Source of the DNA: DATLGD01 sp035540755
GTDB lineage: Bacteria; Actinomycetota; Actinomycetes; Mycobacteriales; SCTD01
Assembly: GCA_035540755.1 (NCBI GenBank)
Contig: DATLGD010000109.1
Span: 1 to 22,479 of the forward strand
Direction of reading: 5' to 3'
DNA length: 22,479 bases
The position numbers and the translations under genes are program-made. The notes beneath the pieces are model-generated. The model was not told the DNA's origin and ran no database searches. It saw only the letters and a list, made by a program, of their open reading frames with translations. This document shows positions 8,951 to 17,800 of this stretch, in pieces (position 1 is the stretch's first letter; each line of letters starts with the position of its first letter).

Positions 8951-9523
8951 ATGACCGCGAGCACCGACCACAGCAACGATCGCGACGTCATCGACGTGCT
9001 CACCACTGACCACCGCGAGTTCCTCGAGCTGGTCGACCAGATCCTCGCTGCCGCCGACCAGGAGCAGCGCAGGGACCTCACCGACAGCCTCATCGGCGAG
9101 CTGGTCCGGCACTCGGTGGCGGAGGAGATGTACGTCTACCCGGCGATGCGCGACCACCTGCCGAACGGCGACGAGGCGGTGGAGCACGACACGAAGGAGC
9201 ACAAGGAGCTCGAGGCGACGATGAAGAAGCTCGAGGCGGCGGACACCTCCGCGCCCGAGTTCGTCGAGCACGTCCGCGAGCTCGAGCGCATCCTGCGCGA
9301 CCACGTGCAGGACGAGGAGCAGGAGCAGTTCCCGCAGCTGCGCCAGCACGTCCCGGACGAGCAGCTGGTCGAGCTGAAGGGCAAGGTCGAGACGGCGAAG
9401 AAGGTCGCGCCGACCCGTCCGCACCCGGCCGCGCCGAACGCCGAGCTGTTCCACAAGATGGTCGGGCCGGGCGTCGGCCTGGTCGACCGGCTGCGCGACA
9501 AGCTGACCGGCCGCGACGCCTGA
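8951..9523 (+). CDS. hemerythrin HHE cation-binding domain protein
   Basis: This 190-aa cytoplasmic protein has a four-helix-bundle hemerythrin-like (HHE) domain expected to bind a di-iron centre; such proteins are linked to O2/NO sensing or iron and oxidative-stress handling. Candidate metal ligands, in the family's spacing, are H21 (TTDHREF), H54 and E58 (HSVAEE), H79/H84 (HDTKEH), and H118 and E122 (DHVQDEE). The last ~50 residues form a basic tail with no recognised domain. The start is ATG 8951, preceded by GGAGGAG (8939-8945, 5 nt spacing); an in-frame TTG at 8918 is rejected because it lacks such a site. It runs convergent with the glutamate dehydrogenase gene. The physiological role is not determinable from sequence. 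Confidence 0.9.
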   Translation: MTASTDHSNDRDVIDVLTTDHREFLELVDQILAAADQEQRRDLTDSLIGELVRHSVAEEMYVYPAMRDHLPNGDEAVEHDTKEHKELEATMKKLEAADTSAPEFVEHVRELERILRDHVQDEEQEQFPQLRQHVPDEQLVELKGKVETAKKVAPTRPHPAAPNAELFHKMVGPGVGLVDRLRDKLTGRDA

Positions 9524-9538
9524 CCCGCCTCGGGCGGG
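9524..9538. terminator. candidate bidirectional GC hairpin between convergent genes
   Basis: CCCGCC-TCG-GGCGGG forms a perfect 6-bp all-GC stem with a 3-nt loop, directly after the HHE stop codon and 18 bp before the glutamate dehydrogenase stop on the other strand. There is no T-tract on either side. This is common for actinobacterial terminators but weakens the call. Confidence 0.4.
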
Positions 9539-9556
9539 CAGGGACGGGTCGGTCGG

Positions 9557-10906
<1,350 letters not shown>

Positions 10907-10943
10907 GCGGTCTCCTGATCTGCTTTCCGGGCGGGGCAGACCG

Positions 10944-10949
10944 ACCCTA
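10944..10949 (-). promoter_or_regulatory. candidate -10 element for gdhA
   Basis: Read on the minus strand the sequence is TAGGGT (TANNNT pattern), 37 bp upstream of the gdhA GTG, which would give a 5' leader of about 30 nt. No good -35 is seen at the expected distance, so this is weak. Confidence 0.3.
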
Positions 10950-10987
10950 CGGGGCATGCCAGAGACCACCCACCCCCTGGAGGACCC

Positions 10988-11830
10988 ATGTCCCGCGTCC
11001 TGACCGGCCGCACCGCGCTCGTCACCGGCGTCACCAGCGGCATCGGCCGCGCCACCGCCGAGCTGCTGCTCGCCGCCGGCCTGCGGGTCGCCGGCTGCGC
11101 CCGCGACGCCGAGCGGCTGCAGCAGGTCGCCGCCGAGCTGCCCGGGCTCGTCCCGCTGCCGGCCGACCTGCGCGACGCCGGGCAGCGCCGCGCGCTCGTC
11201 GACGAGGCCGTCGCCCGCTTCGGCCAGCTCGACGTGCTCGTCAACAACGCCGGCGTCGGCTACGTCGGGGCCGTCGTCGACATGGACGCCGGCGACGTCG
11301 AGCGCATCTTCGCGACCAACAGCACCGCGGTCGTCGACCTCACCCGGCTGGTGCTCCCGGCGATGATGGAGCGAGGTGACGGCGACGTGGTCATGCTCTC
11401 GTCGTCGGCGATCTGGGCGACGCTGCCGCCGCTGACGGTCTACGCCGCGAGCAAGCGCGCGCTGGACGGCTTCACCGAGGGCCTGCGCCGGGAGGTGAAG
11501 GACGCCGGCGTGCGCGTCCACTCGGTCAACCCCGGCTTCGTCGCCACGGAGTTCCTGTCCCGCGCCGAGCACGAGCACCCCGACGAGGGCGAGGCGCCGA
11601 CCTCACCGGGCACCAGCCCGCAGAGCGTCGCCGAGGTCGTCCGCGAGGAGCTCGAGAGCGGCTCCGGGCGCACGGTCGCCGTGCCTCGGGTCATGGAGCT
11701 CGGCCGGCTGCTGTCCGTGCCGGGCGTCTCGCAGGTCTTCGACCTCGTGGTGCGGCTCGGCTCCGACCCGATGGCGAGGCTCGGTCGCATCATGGCCGAC
11801 CGGCACAGCGTGACCGACCGCACCGGTTGA
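10988..11830 (+). CDS. classical short-chain dehydrogenase/reductase (SDR)
   Basis: This 280-aa NAD(P)-dependent oxidoreductase belongs to the classical SDR family. It has the cofactor motif TGVTSGIG (13-20), NNAG (86-89), the structural asparagine N111, the catalytic serine in SSS (S139), and YAASK (Y152, K156): the complete Asn-Ser-Tyr-Lys tetrad. The PG motif (NPGFVATEF) follows. The roughly 75 C-terminal residues beyond the core may shape the substrate pocket or contact lipids, but no transmembrane segment is obvious. The start is ATG 10988 with GGAGG at 10979-10983. The substrate is unknown. It is followed 29 bp later by an SRPBCC gene and probably co-transcribed with it; the divergent neighbour is gdhA. 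Confidence 0.92.
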   Translation: MSRVLTGRTALVTGVTSGIGRATAELLLAAGLRVAGCARDAERLQQVAAELPGLVPLPADLRDAGQRRALVDEAVARFGQLDVLVNNAGVGYVGAVVDMDAGDVERIFATNSTAVVDLTRLVLPAMMERGDGDVVMLSSSAIWATLPPLTVYAASKRALDGFTEGLRREVKDAGVRVHSVNPGFVATEFLSRAEHEHPDEGEAPTSPGTSPQSVAEVVREELESGSGRTVAVPRVMELGRLLSVPGVSQVFDLVVRLGSDPMARLGRIMADRHSVTDRTG

Positions 11831-11859
11831 GCCCGCGCCCGCGGGGGAAGCAGCCGATC

Positions 11860-12297
11860 ATGGCTGTGACCACACGCGTGATGAAGGACCTGACGCCGCG
11901 CCAGGTGTTCGACGTGCTGCGCGACGGCTACAGCTACGGCGACTGGGTCGTCGGCACCCGTCACATCCGCACGGTCGACGCCGCCTGGCCGGACGAGGGC
12001 GCCAAGCTGCACTACACGGTCGGCTACGGCCCGCTTCGCAAGGACGACGAGACCGTGGTCCTCGTGTCCGCTCCCGACACCCGGCTCGAGGTCGAGGCGC
12101 GCGCCTGGCCGGCCGGCACCGCGCACATCGCCATCACCGCGGAGGCGGCCGAGGGCGGCACGCTGGTGTCGATCGACGAGAAGCCGCACCGCGGGCCGGC
12201 CAAGCTGCTGCACAACCCGCTGCTCGACCTCGTGGTCAAGGCGCGGAACGTCGAGACGCTGCGCCGGCTCGAGGCGAAGGCCGCCGGGCGCCGCTGA
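11860..12297 (+). CDS. SRPBCC (START/polyketide cyclase-like) fold protein
   Basis: This 145-aa protein has the general layout of the SRPBCC superfamily (polyketide cyclase/dehydrase, lipid-transport like): an N-terminal strand and helix (TPRQVFDVLRDGYSYGDWV), an antiparallel sheet region (KLHYTVGYGPL, TRLEVEARAWPAGTAHIAI, GTLVSIDEK) and a long C-terminal helix ending NVETLRRLEAKA. Such folds bind hydrophobic ligands; none can be named here. ATG 11860 is preferred, with a purine-rich GGGGGAAG about 10 nt upstream; a TTG at 11827 overlapping the SDR stop codon is the alternative. The last 62 bp are antisense to the end of the FAD oxidoreductase gene on the minus strand. That juxtaposition, plus the upstream SDR, suggests a shared small-molecule or lipid pathway, but this is inference. 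Confidence 0.82.
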   Translation: MAVTTRVMKDLTPRQVFDVLRDGYSYGDWVVGTRHIRTVDAAWPDEGAKLHYTVGYGPLRKDDETVVLVSAPDTRLEVEARAWPAGTAHIAITAEAAEGGTLVSIDEKPHRGPAKLLHNPLLDLVVKARNVETLRRLEAKAAGRR

Positions 12298-13897
12298 GCA
12301 CGCGGGTCGCCGCCAGGGCCAGCCGGCCGGTGCCGCCGGCCTTCAGCGCCGCGCGGGCGGCATTGGCGCCGCACGCCCCGTGCACCCCCCCGCCGGGGTG
12401 CGCCGACGACGACGCCAGGTAGAGCCCGGCCACCGGCGTCTCCGGCCGGCCGAGGCCGGGGGTCGGGCGCAGGAACAGCTGCTGCGAGATGCCGGCGGTG
12501 CCGCCGTTCACGGCGCCGCCGGCCAGGTTGGGGTTCGCGCTCTCCAGGTCGCCCGGGAACTGCACGTACCGCCCGACCACGAGGTCGCGGAAGCCCGGGG
12601 CGAACGCCTCCATCTGCCGCTCGACGCGACCGACGAACCGGTCGCGCTCGGCCATGTCGTCCCACGCCCCGGTGAGGCCGTCGCCGCCGGCGTCGCCGCG
12701 CAGCGTCGCCGGCACGTGCGTGTAGCCCCAGGCCGACTCGGTGCCGGCGGGGGAGCGGGTCGGGTCGGCGGTGGTCATCTGCCCGACGATGACGAACGGG
12801 TCGCTCGGCACCAGCCCGCGCTCGAGCTGCTGGGCGTACACCGTCATCGCGTCCATCTCGCCGGCCACGTGCACGGTGCCGGCGGTCGCCGCCTCCCGGG
12901 CCCGCCAGGGGATCGGTCCGGACAGCGCCCAGTCGACCTTCACCGTCGCGTCGTCCCACTGGAAGCGGCGGAGGTCGTCGACCATCCGGGCCGGCAGGTG
13001 CTCGGGACCGACCAGCCGCAGGAACAGCGCCGGCGCGGTGACGTCGGCCAGCACCGCCCGGCGCACCCTCACCTCGCGACCGTCGTCGACCTGCACCGCG
13101 ACCGCCCTGCCGTCGCGGACGACGACGCGGTGCACCGGCGCGTCGCACTCGAGCCGGCCGCCGGCTGCCTCGAGCCGGGCGACGAGCGCATCGGTGAGCC
13201 GCTGCGCGCCGCCCTCCGGTACCGGGAAGCCGACCGTCTGCCCGAGCATCGCGAGCAGCCAGCCGAAGACGGCGCTGCCGGGCGCCGTCGGCGACAGGTC
13301 GGTGTGCAGGGCGTTGCCGGCGAGCAGCACCGCACCGCCTTCGCCGCGGAACTCCTCGGCGGCGTGGCGGCGCACCGGCAGCAGGCCGAACCGCGCGAAG
13401 CGCAGGGCGTCGGCGGCGCCGAGGGTGCGCAGCAGGCCGAGCCCGGAGCGCACCGGCGGGAAGGGGGCGAACAGCGCGCCGAGGATGTCCGGCGACAGCC
13501 GGGTGAACTCGTCGGCCATGCCGGCCCAGGCGTCGCCGTCGCCGTCGCCGAACTGCTCGACCGACGCCGACGTCGTCCCGACGTCGCGGGAGAGCAGTGC
13601 CGCTCGGCCGTCACGGAAGGGGTGCGCCAGCACGTTCGGTGCGTGCGTCCAGCGCAGGCCGTGCCGTTCGAGCTCGAGCCGCTGCAGCACCGGCGAGGCC
13701 AGCCCGAGCGGGTAGAAGGCGCTGAACAGGTCGGACAGGTAGCCGGGCGCGGTGACCTCTGCGCTGCGCACCGCACCGCCGGGCGCGCTCTGCGCCTCGA
13801 GCACCAGCACGTCCCAGCCGGCGTCGGCCAGCAGGTTCGCGGCCACCAGCCCGTTCGGCCCGGCGCCGATGACGACGGCGTCGGGCGTCTCGCCCAT
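12236..13897 (-). CDS. CrtI/phytoene-dehydrogenase-like FAD-dependent oxidoreductase
   Basis: This 553-aa flavoprotein has an N-terminal dinucleotide-binding motif GAGPNG (11-16) followed by the acidic residue that binds the FAD ribose (VLVLEAQSAPGG), and a C-terminal second FAD motif (GLYLASSSAHPGGGVHGACG). This two-motif layout is typical of phytoene desaturase/carotenoid-isomerase-like amine-oxidase superfamily members. No other carotenoid genes are in the window, so the substrate is open; a lipid or isoprenoid is plausible. The start is ATG 13897, 8 bp after the preceding gene's stop codon; GGAAG lies 12 nt upstream. It is the last gene of the minus-strand dinB operon. Its 3' end runs 62 bp into the convergent SRPBCC gene. 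The final ~20 residues are Arg/Ser/Ala-rich and may be a non-conserved tail. Confidence 0.88.
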   Translation of the reverse strand: MGETPDAVVIGAGPNGLVAANLLADAGWDVLVLEAQSAPGGAVRSAEVTAPGYLSDLFSAFYPLGLASPVLQRLELERHGLRWTHAPNVLAHPFRDGRAALLSRDVGTTSASVEQFGDGDGDAWAGMADEFTRLSPDILGALFAPFPPVRSGLGLLRTLGAADALRFARFGLLPVRRHAAEEFRGEGGAVLLAGNALHTDLSPTAPGSAVFGWLLAMLGQTVGFPVPEGGAQRLTDALVARLEAAGGRLECDAPVHRVVVRDGRAVAVQVDDGREVRVRRAVLADVTAPALFLRLVGPEHLPARMVDDLRRFQWDDATVKVDWALSGPIPWRAREAATAGTVHVAGEMDAMTVYAQQLERGLVPSDPFVIVGQMTTADPTRSPAGTESAWGYTHVPATLRGDAGGDGLTGAWDDMAERDRFVGRVERQMEAFAPGFRDLVVGRYVQFPGDLESANPNLAGGAVNGGTAGISQQLFLRPTPGLGRPETPVAGLYLASSSAHPGGGVHGACGANAARAALKAGGTGRLALAATRVLSGARRPSPRAGAASRRSAP

Positions 13898-13905
13898 GGC
13901 CTGGG

Positions 13906-14580
13906 CTACTTCCCCGCCGCGACGGCGGCGACCGCCTCGTCGACCGGGACGTCTCCGCCGACCAGCTCGAGCACCGAGCCGGCGGTGCCGGGCTCCTCGA
14001 GGAGGGCGGCGAGCACGGCAGCGACGTCGTCGCGTGCGACCTCGCCGCGGTCCTCCGAGTGCGACAGCTGCACCCGCCCGGTGCCCTCGTCGTCGGTGAG
14101 CCGGCCGGGGCGCAGGACCGTCCAGGCGAGGTCGCGCCGGCGCAGGTCGTCCTCGGCGGCCAGCTTGGCCCGCAGGTAGGCGACGAAGACCTCGTCGGCG
14201 CCCTCGGGCGTCGCGCCGTCGCGCACCGTCTCGACGCCCATCGACGACAGCTGCACGTAGCGCTCGACGCCGGCCTTCTCGCACGCGTCCGCGAGCAGCA
14301 CGGCGGCGGCGCGGTCGACGGTGTCCTTGCGCTCCACGCCGCTGCCCGGACCGGCGCCCGCGCAGAAGGCGACGGCGTCGGCACCGAGCAGCACCCCCGC
14401 CGCGTCGTCGAGCGAGGCCTGCTCGAGGTCGAGGACGATCGGCGCAACCCGCGCCGCGCGCAGGTCCTCGATCTGCTCGGGAGAGCGGATCAGCCCGACG
14501 GCGGTGTGGTGCCGCGCGGCGAGGGCGCGCCCGAGCCGCAGCCCGATCGCGCCGTGACCCCCGGCGATGACGATGCGCAT
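13906..14580 (-). CDS. NAD(P)-binding atypical SDR, YhfK/YwnB-like
   Basis: This 224-aa Rossmann protein resembles B. subtilis YhfK (atypical SDR, SDR_a5/NmrA-like). It has the glycine motif GGHGAIG (7-13), a VDRAAAVLLADACEKAGVERYVQLSSMG-type stretch with SSMG at 112-115, YLRAK (Y135, K139), WTVLRPGRLTDDEGTG, and a C-terminal ARDDVAAVL segment. The reaction is unknown; such proteins act as NAD(P)-dependent reductases or redox sensors. ATG 14580 is chosen; a GTG 9 bp upstream (14589) is equally possible because neither has a visible Shine-Dalgarno. It lies 20 bp or less after the 599-aa gene and 8 bp before the FAD oxidoreductase, so it is surely in the same transcript. A redox partnership with the flavoprotein is plausible but unproven. 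Confidence 0.88.
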   Translation of the reverse strand: MRIVIAGGHGAIGLRLGRALAARHHTAVGLIRSPEQIEDLRAARVAPIVLDLEQASLDDAAGVLLGADAVAFCAGAGPGSGVERKDTVDRAAAVLLADACEKAGVERYVQLSSMGVETVRDGATPEGADEVFVAYLRAKLAAEDDLRRRDLAWTVLRPGRLTDDEGTGRVQLSHSEDRGEVARDDVAAVLAALLEEPGTAGSVLELVGGDVPVDEAVAAVAAGK

Positions 14581-14600
14581 GCGCGGCACGGTAGCCGGGG

Positions 14601-16400
14601 TCAGGCCGCCCGTCGCAGCAGGTCGTGCTCGAGCAGGGCGGTCGGCAGGACGACTCCGAGCACCTCGGTCCGGGTCAGGTGCGCCTCGTCGCCGAACGCC
14701 GCGACGAGGGCCTCCAGGGCGAGCAGGCCCGCCCGCATCACCCCGGGCGTCCCGGCGCGCGAGGAGGCCCGGTCGGGATCGACCTGCTCAGCAGGCAGGT
14801 GGGGGGTGAGGTCTGCGGCGGCGTGGTCGTGCAGGGGGGCCTCGCGCAGCACGCTGACGAGCAGCCACCGCGCCCCCCGGGGGCCGGAGGGCACGCTGCC
14901 GAGCAGCCCGGCGACCTGCGCCGGGCGCAGCGTCTCGTCCGGCCGCGGGTCGACCTCGGCCAGGACCTGGGCCGTCGCGCAGACGAAGCCGTCGAGCAGG
15001 TCGGGACCCTCGACGTCGTCCTCGAGCAGCTCGACGAGCAGGTCGACGGCGACCTCCCGGTCCAGGCCCTCGAGCAGCTCGGCGGTCACCGCGGCCGCGG
15101 CCGCCGGCGCCGGGCCCCGCAGCCAGCGACCGGGCCCGATGCCGGCGCGCGAGCGGACGAAGCGGGCGAGCGCGAGGCACGCGCGCAGGCCGTCCGCGGC
15201 CGCCGACTCGTCCAGCTCGCCGCCGTCGTCGAGCAGCCGGCGCACGACCGACAGCGGCTCGGCGACGCGGTCGGCGGACCTGCCGGCGGTCTCGACCGCC
15301 GTGCCGGCCAGCACCACCGCCGTCGCGCGCAGCCAGCCCGAGCCGGGTGCGCCCTCGGCGGTGACGCGGGGGGCCAGCCGCGCTGCGACACCGGCGTCGC
15401 TCGCGGGCGACTCACCGGCGGCAGCCGCCAGCTGCACCCACAGCCGGGCCAGCCGGGCCAGACCGGCGTCGTCGACCATGCCGAGGCGCCGCAGCAGCTC
15501 GGCGTCGGACAGGTCCTTGCCGAACGCCTCGCGGGACAGCCGCGCGACCACCTCGACCGCCGCGCGCACGGTCTCCTCGCGGTCGGCGCCGGCCAGCAGG
15601 AGGGTCAGCGCGACCTCGGCGTGCCGGACCGGCTCGGTGCGGTCGAGCAGCGGCGGCAGGTCGGTGAGCAGGCGCAGCGCCTCGGTCTCGAACGGGCCGG
15701 TGCGGGCCAGCACCGCCTCGCGGTGCGTCGGCTCGCTGCCGCCGACCGCGCTGACGAGCGCGGCGCACAGCAGCTCGCCGAGCTCGACCGCGTACTCGTC
15801 GGGCGCCAGCTCGACGGCGCGCACCAGCCGCCCGGAGGTCTGCTCGGCGTCGAGGTCGCCCCGGTAGTGGGCGAGCACGGCGTCGGCGAGGGTCTGGGCG
15901 GGGGAGCGGTCGACGGCGCGGTCGTGCGCGTCGTCGTGCAGGAGGCCCTCGAGGTCGTCGGCCAGCCAGGGGGTGAGCCGCCCGCGCAGGGCCTCGGCGA
16001 GGTCGGCGACCGGCAGCTGCAGCTCGGCGGCCAGCTGCTCGCAGTCGACTGCCGTAGCCCAGTGCCCCGGCGCGGGCTCGCCGTCGACGACCGCGAGCAG
16101 CACCATCCGGCCGTCGTCGCCGGGCTGGCCGGGCAGCGCCGCGACGAACGGCGCGATCGGCAGCGACCAGGACAGCGAGCGACCCTCGGTGAGAACCCGC
16201 ACGGTCAGCGTGCCGGAGCCGACGCCGTCGGCGTGCACGTCGACGCGCGAGCCCGGCGCCTCCAGCTGCTCGCCGGCGCCCGGTGGCAGGAAGGTGTGCA
16301 GGACGACGGCCGGCTCGAGCGTGTCCGCCGCGTGCCCGTGCAGGACGGCGCCGGCCGCGCAGGCGTAGACGGGCGGGGAGTGCTGCTCGGGTGCGGTCAC
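14601..16400 (-). CDS. unrecognised 599-aa protein translationally coupled to dinB
   Basis: I do not recognise a family. The start is GTG at 16398-16400, overlapping the dinB TGA (16397-16399), so the two genes should be translationally coupled. The frame extends upstream inside dinB but only as a shadow. Residues ~1-125 look beta-rich (YACAAGAVLHGH, RVDVHADGVGSGTLTVRVL, LSWSLPIAPFVAAL, GRMVLLAVV). The remainder is acidic, Ala/Leu-rich and predicted helical, with repeated short helices of the kind seen in HEAT/TPR-like or scaffold proteins (LADAVLAHYRGDL, AVLARTGPF, LLTDLPPLLDRT, LSREAFGKDLSDAELLRRLG). There is no signal peptide, membrane segment, Walker motif or nuclease motif. It is probably cytosolic. 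Position suggests a link to Pol IV or simply a shared transcript; the function cannot be named. Confidence 0.85.
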   Translation of the reverse strand: MTAPEQHSPPVYACAAGAVLHGHAADTLEPAVVLHTFLPPGAGEQLEAPGSRVDVHADGVGSGTLTVRVLTEGRSLSWSLPIAPFVAALPGQPGDDGRMVLLAVVDGEPAPGHWATAVDCEQLAAELQLPVADLAEALRGRLTPWLADDLEGLLHDDAHDRAVDRSPAQTLADAVLAHYRGDLDAEQTSGRLVRAVELAPDEYAVELGELLCAALVSAVGGSEPTHREAVLARTGPFETEALRLLTDLPPLLDRTEPVRHAEVALTLLLAGADREETVRAAVEVVARLSREAFGKDLSDAELLRRLGMVDDAGLARLARLWVQLAAAAGESPASDAGVAARLAPRVTAEGAPGSGWLRATAVVLAGTAVETAGRSADRVAEPLSVVRRLLDDGGELDESAAADGLRACLALARFVRSRAGIGPGRWLRGPAPAAAAAVTAELLEGLDREVAVDLLVELLEDDVEGPDLLDGFVCATAQVLAEVDPRPDETLRPAQVAGLLGSVPSGPRGARWLLVSVLREAPLHDHAAADLTPHLPAEQVDPDRASSRAGTPGVMRAGLLALEALVAAFGDEAHLTRTEVLGVVLPTALLEHDLLRRAA

Positions 16401-17743
16401 GGCTCCAGTCTCGCAGCCGCGGGCACGAACGGCTCCGGGTCCACAGGTGCCAGCGCCGGGTCGTCGACGGCCACCGTCCGCACCCGCCCGGGACCGGAGT
16501 CGCGGGTCTCGAGCCGCAGGGTCACCCGCCCGGACCCCGATCCCTGCACCCAGCCGCGCCCGAGGTCGGCGTGCACGACGTCCTGCCCCGGCCGCCAGAC
16601 GATCGGAGCGGTCGGCGCTGCCACGGCCGGCTCGACCTCCACCGCGACGGCGGCGGGTTCGACGTCGCCCTCGGCGGCGTCGAACAGGTCGTCCTGCGTC
16701 CAGTCGGTGAGCCCGCTGACGCCGACGCCGAGCAGGCGCACGCCGCTGGTGGTGTCGACCTCCTCGAGCAGCCGCCGCGCGACCCGGCTGACCACCCGCA
16801 CGTCGTCGGTGGGGCCGCGCAGGGTGGCCGACCGCGACAGCGTGGCGAAGTCGTGCTGGCGCACCTTGACCGTCACCGTGCGGCCCGACAGGCCGTCGGC
16901 GCGCAGCCGCCGGGCCACCCGGTCCGACAGCGCGTCGAGCAGCGACCGCAGCCGGCTCGGCTCGACGACGTCGCGCTCGAAGGTGTCCTCCGCGCTGACC
17001 GACTTCGAGTCGCGGTGGGGCTCGACGCGGCGCGGGTCGTCGCCGTGCGCGAGGTGCCACACCGACGTGCCGAGCGCCGACCCGAGCAGGTCGACGGCGT
17101 CGGCCTCGGACAGCCGCCGGACGTCGGCGACGGTGAGGATGCCGGCGGCACGCAGCCGGGCCTCGGTGCGCGGGCCGACGCCCCAGAGCCGGCCGACCGG
17201 CAGCGGACCGAGCACGTCGAGCTCGGTGCCCGGTTCCACGACGTGCAGGCCGTCCGGCTTGTCCAGATCGGAGGCGATCTTCGCGACCAGCTTGGAGCTG
17301 CCCGCGCCCACCGAGGCGACCAGCCCCGTGCCCTCCCGCACCTTGCGGCGCAGGTCCGATGCGACAGCCCGGACGCCGTCGACGCTCAGGTCGGCGAGGT
17401 CCCCGGCGGCGAGGTCGACGTACGCCTCGTCGAGCGAGAGCGGCTCGACCAGCGGTGACAGCTCGTGCAGCAGGCGCATGACGACGTCGCTGGCGGCCTT
17501 GTAGGCCGGGAACCGGGGAGACAGCACGGCCGCGCGGGGGCACCGGCCGCGCGCCTCCTGGGTCGACATGGCCGAGCGGATGCCGTAGGCGCGGGCCTCG
17601 TAGCTGGCGGTGGCGACGACCCCACGGCCGCCGGTGCCTCCGACGACGACCGGCTTGCCGCGCAGGGAAGGCTTGTCGCGCTGCTCGACGGCGGCGTAGA
17701 AGGCGTCGAGGTCCAGGTGCAGGACGCTGGGCTCCGGACGCAC
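16397..17743 (-). CDS. dinB: DNA polymerase IV (Y-family translesion polymerase)
   Basis: This is an error-prone Y-family polymerase for translesion synthesis (EC 2.7.7.7), 448 aa. Catalytic carboxylates are visible in HLDLDAFYAAVE (D11) and SLDEAYVD (D105, E106); Y16 occupies the steric-gate position that is Phe in E. coli. The thumb/little-finger region follows (LWGVGPRTEARLRAAGILTVADV helix-hairpin-helix; SVSAEDTFERDV). QDDLF (350-354) fits the beta-clamp-binding motif at the end of the little finger. About 95 extra residues follow, including GRGWVQGSGSGRVTLRLETRDSGPG as two short pieces of a conserved-looking small domain; as I recall, such C-terminal extensions occur in actinobacterial DinB proteins. 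The start is GTG 17743 with only a weak GGCGGG before it. No LexA box is seen in the 57-bp upstream gap. It heads the four-gene minus operon. Confidence 0.95.
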   Translation of the reverse strand: MRPEPSVLHLDLDAFYAAVEQRDKPSLRGKPVVVGGTGGRGVVATASYEARAYGIRSAMSTQEARGRCPRAAVLSPRFPAYKAASDVVMRLLHELSPLVEPLSLDEAYVDLAAGDLADLSVDGVRAVASDLRRKVREGTGLVASVGAGSSKLVAKIASDLDKPDGLHVVEPGTELDVLGPLPVGRLWGVGPRTEARLRAAGILTVADVRRLSEADAVDLLGSALGTSVWHLAHGDDPRRVEPHRDSKSVSAEDTFERDVVEPSRLRSLLDALSDRVARRLRADGLSGRTVTVKVRQHDFATLSRSATLRGPTDDVRVVSRVARRLLEEVDTTSGVRLLGVGVSGLTDWTQDDLFDAAEGDVEPAAVAVEVEPAVAAPTAPIVWRPGQDVVHADLGRGWVQGSGSGRVTLRLETRDSGPGRVRTVAVDDPALAPVDPEPFVPAAARLEP

Positions 17744-17800
17744 CCCGCCATGCTGCCAGCGAGGCGGTAGACCCGGCCCGCGTCAGGGCAGGGACGTGGC
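17744..17800. promoter_or_regulatory. divergent intergenic region between dinB and the flavodoxin-like gene
   Basis: Only 57 bp separate the two divergent starts, so promoters for both operons must lie here or inside the opposing gene. I see no clear -10/-35 pair and no GAAC-N4-GTTC LexA box on either strand. AGGGA at about 17789-17793 may serve as the ribosome binding site for the plus-strand gene. Confidence 0.4.

Noticed and set aside
12380..14179. Plus-strand 599-codon frame opposite the flavoprotein and YhfK-like genes (also 14059-17504 plus-strand frames)
   Set aside because: No recognisable protein and no ribosome binding site, and it opposes genes with intact FAD and NAD(P) motifs.
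16401..17543. N-terminal extension of the 599-aa protein to 980 residues
   Set aside because: The extra part is Arg/Ala/Pro-rich translation of dinB in another frame; the GTG overlapping the dinB stop is the better start.
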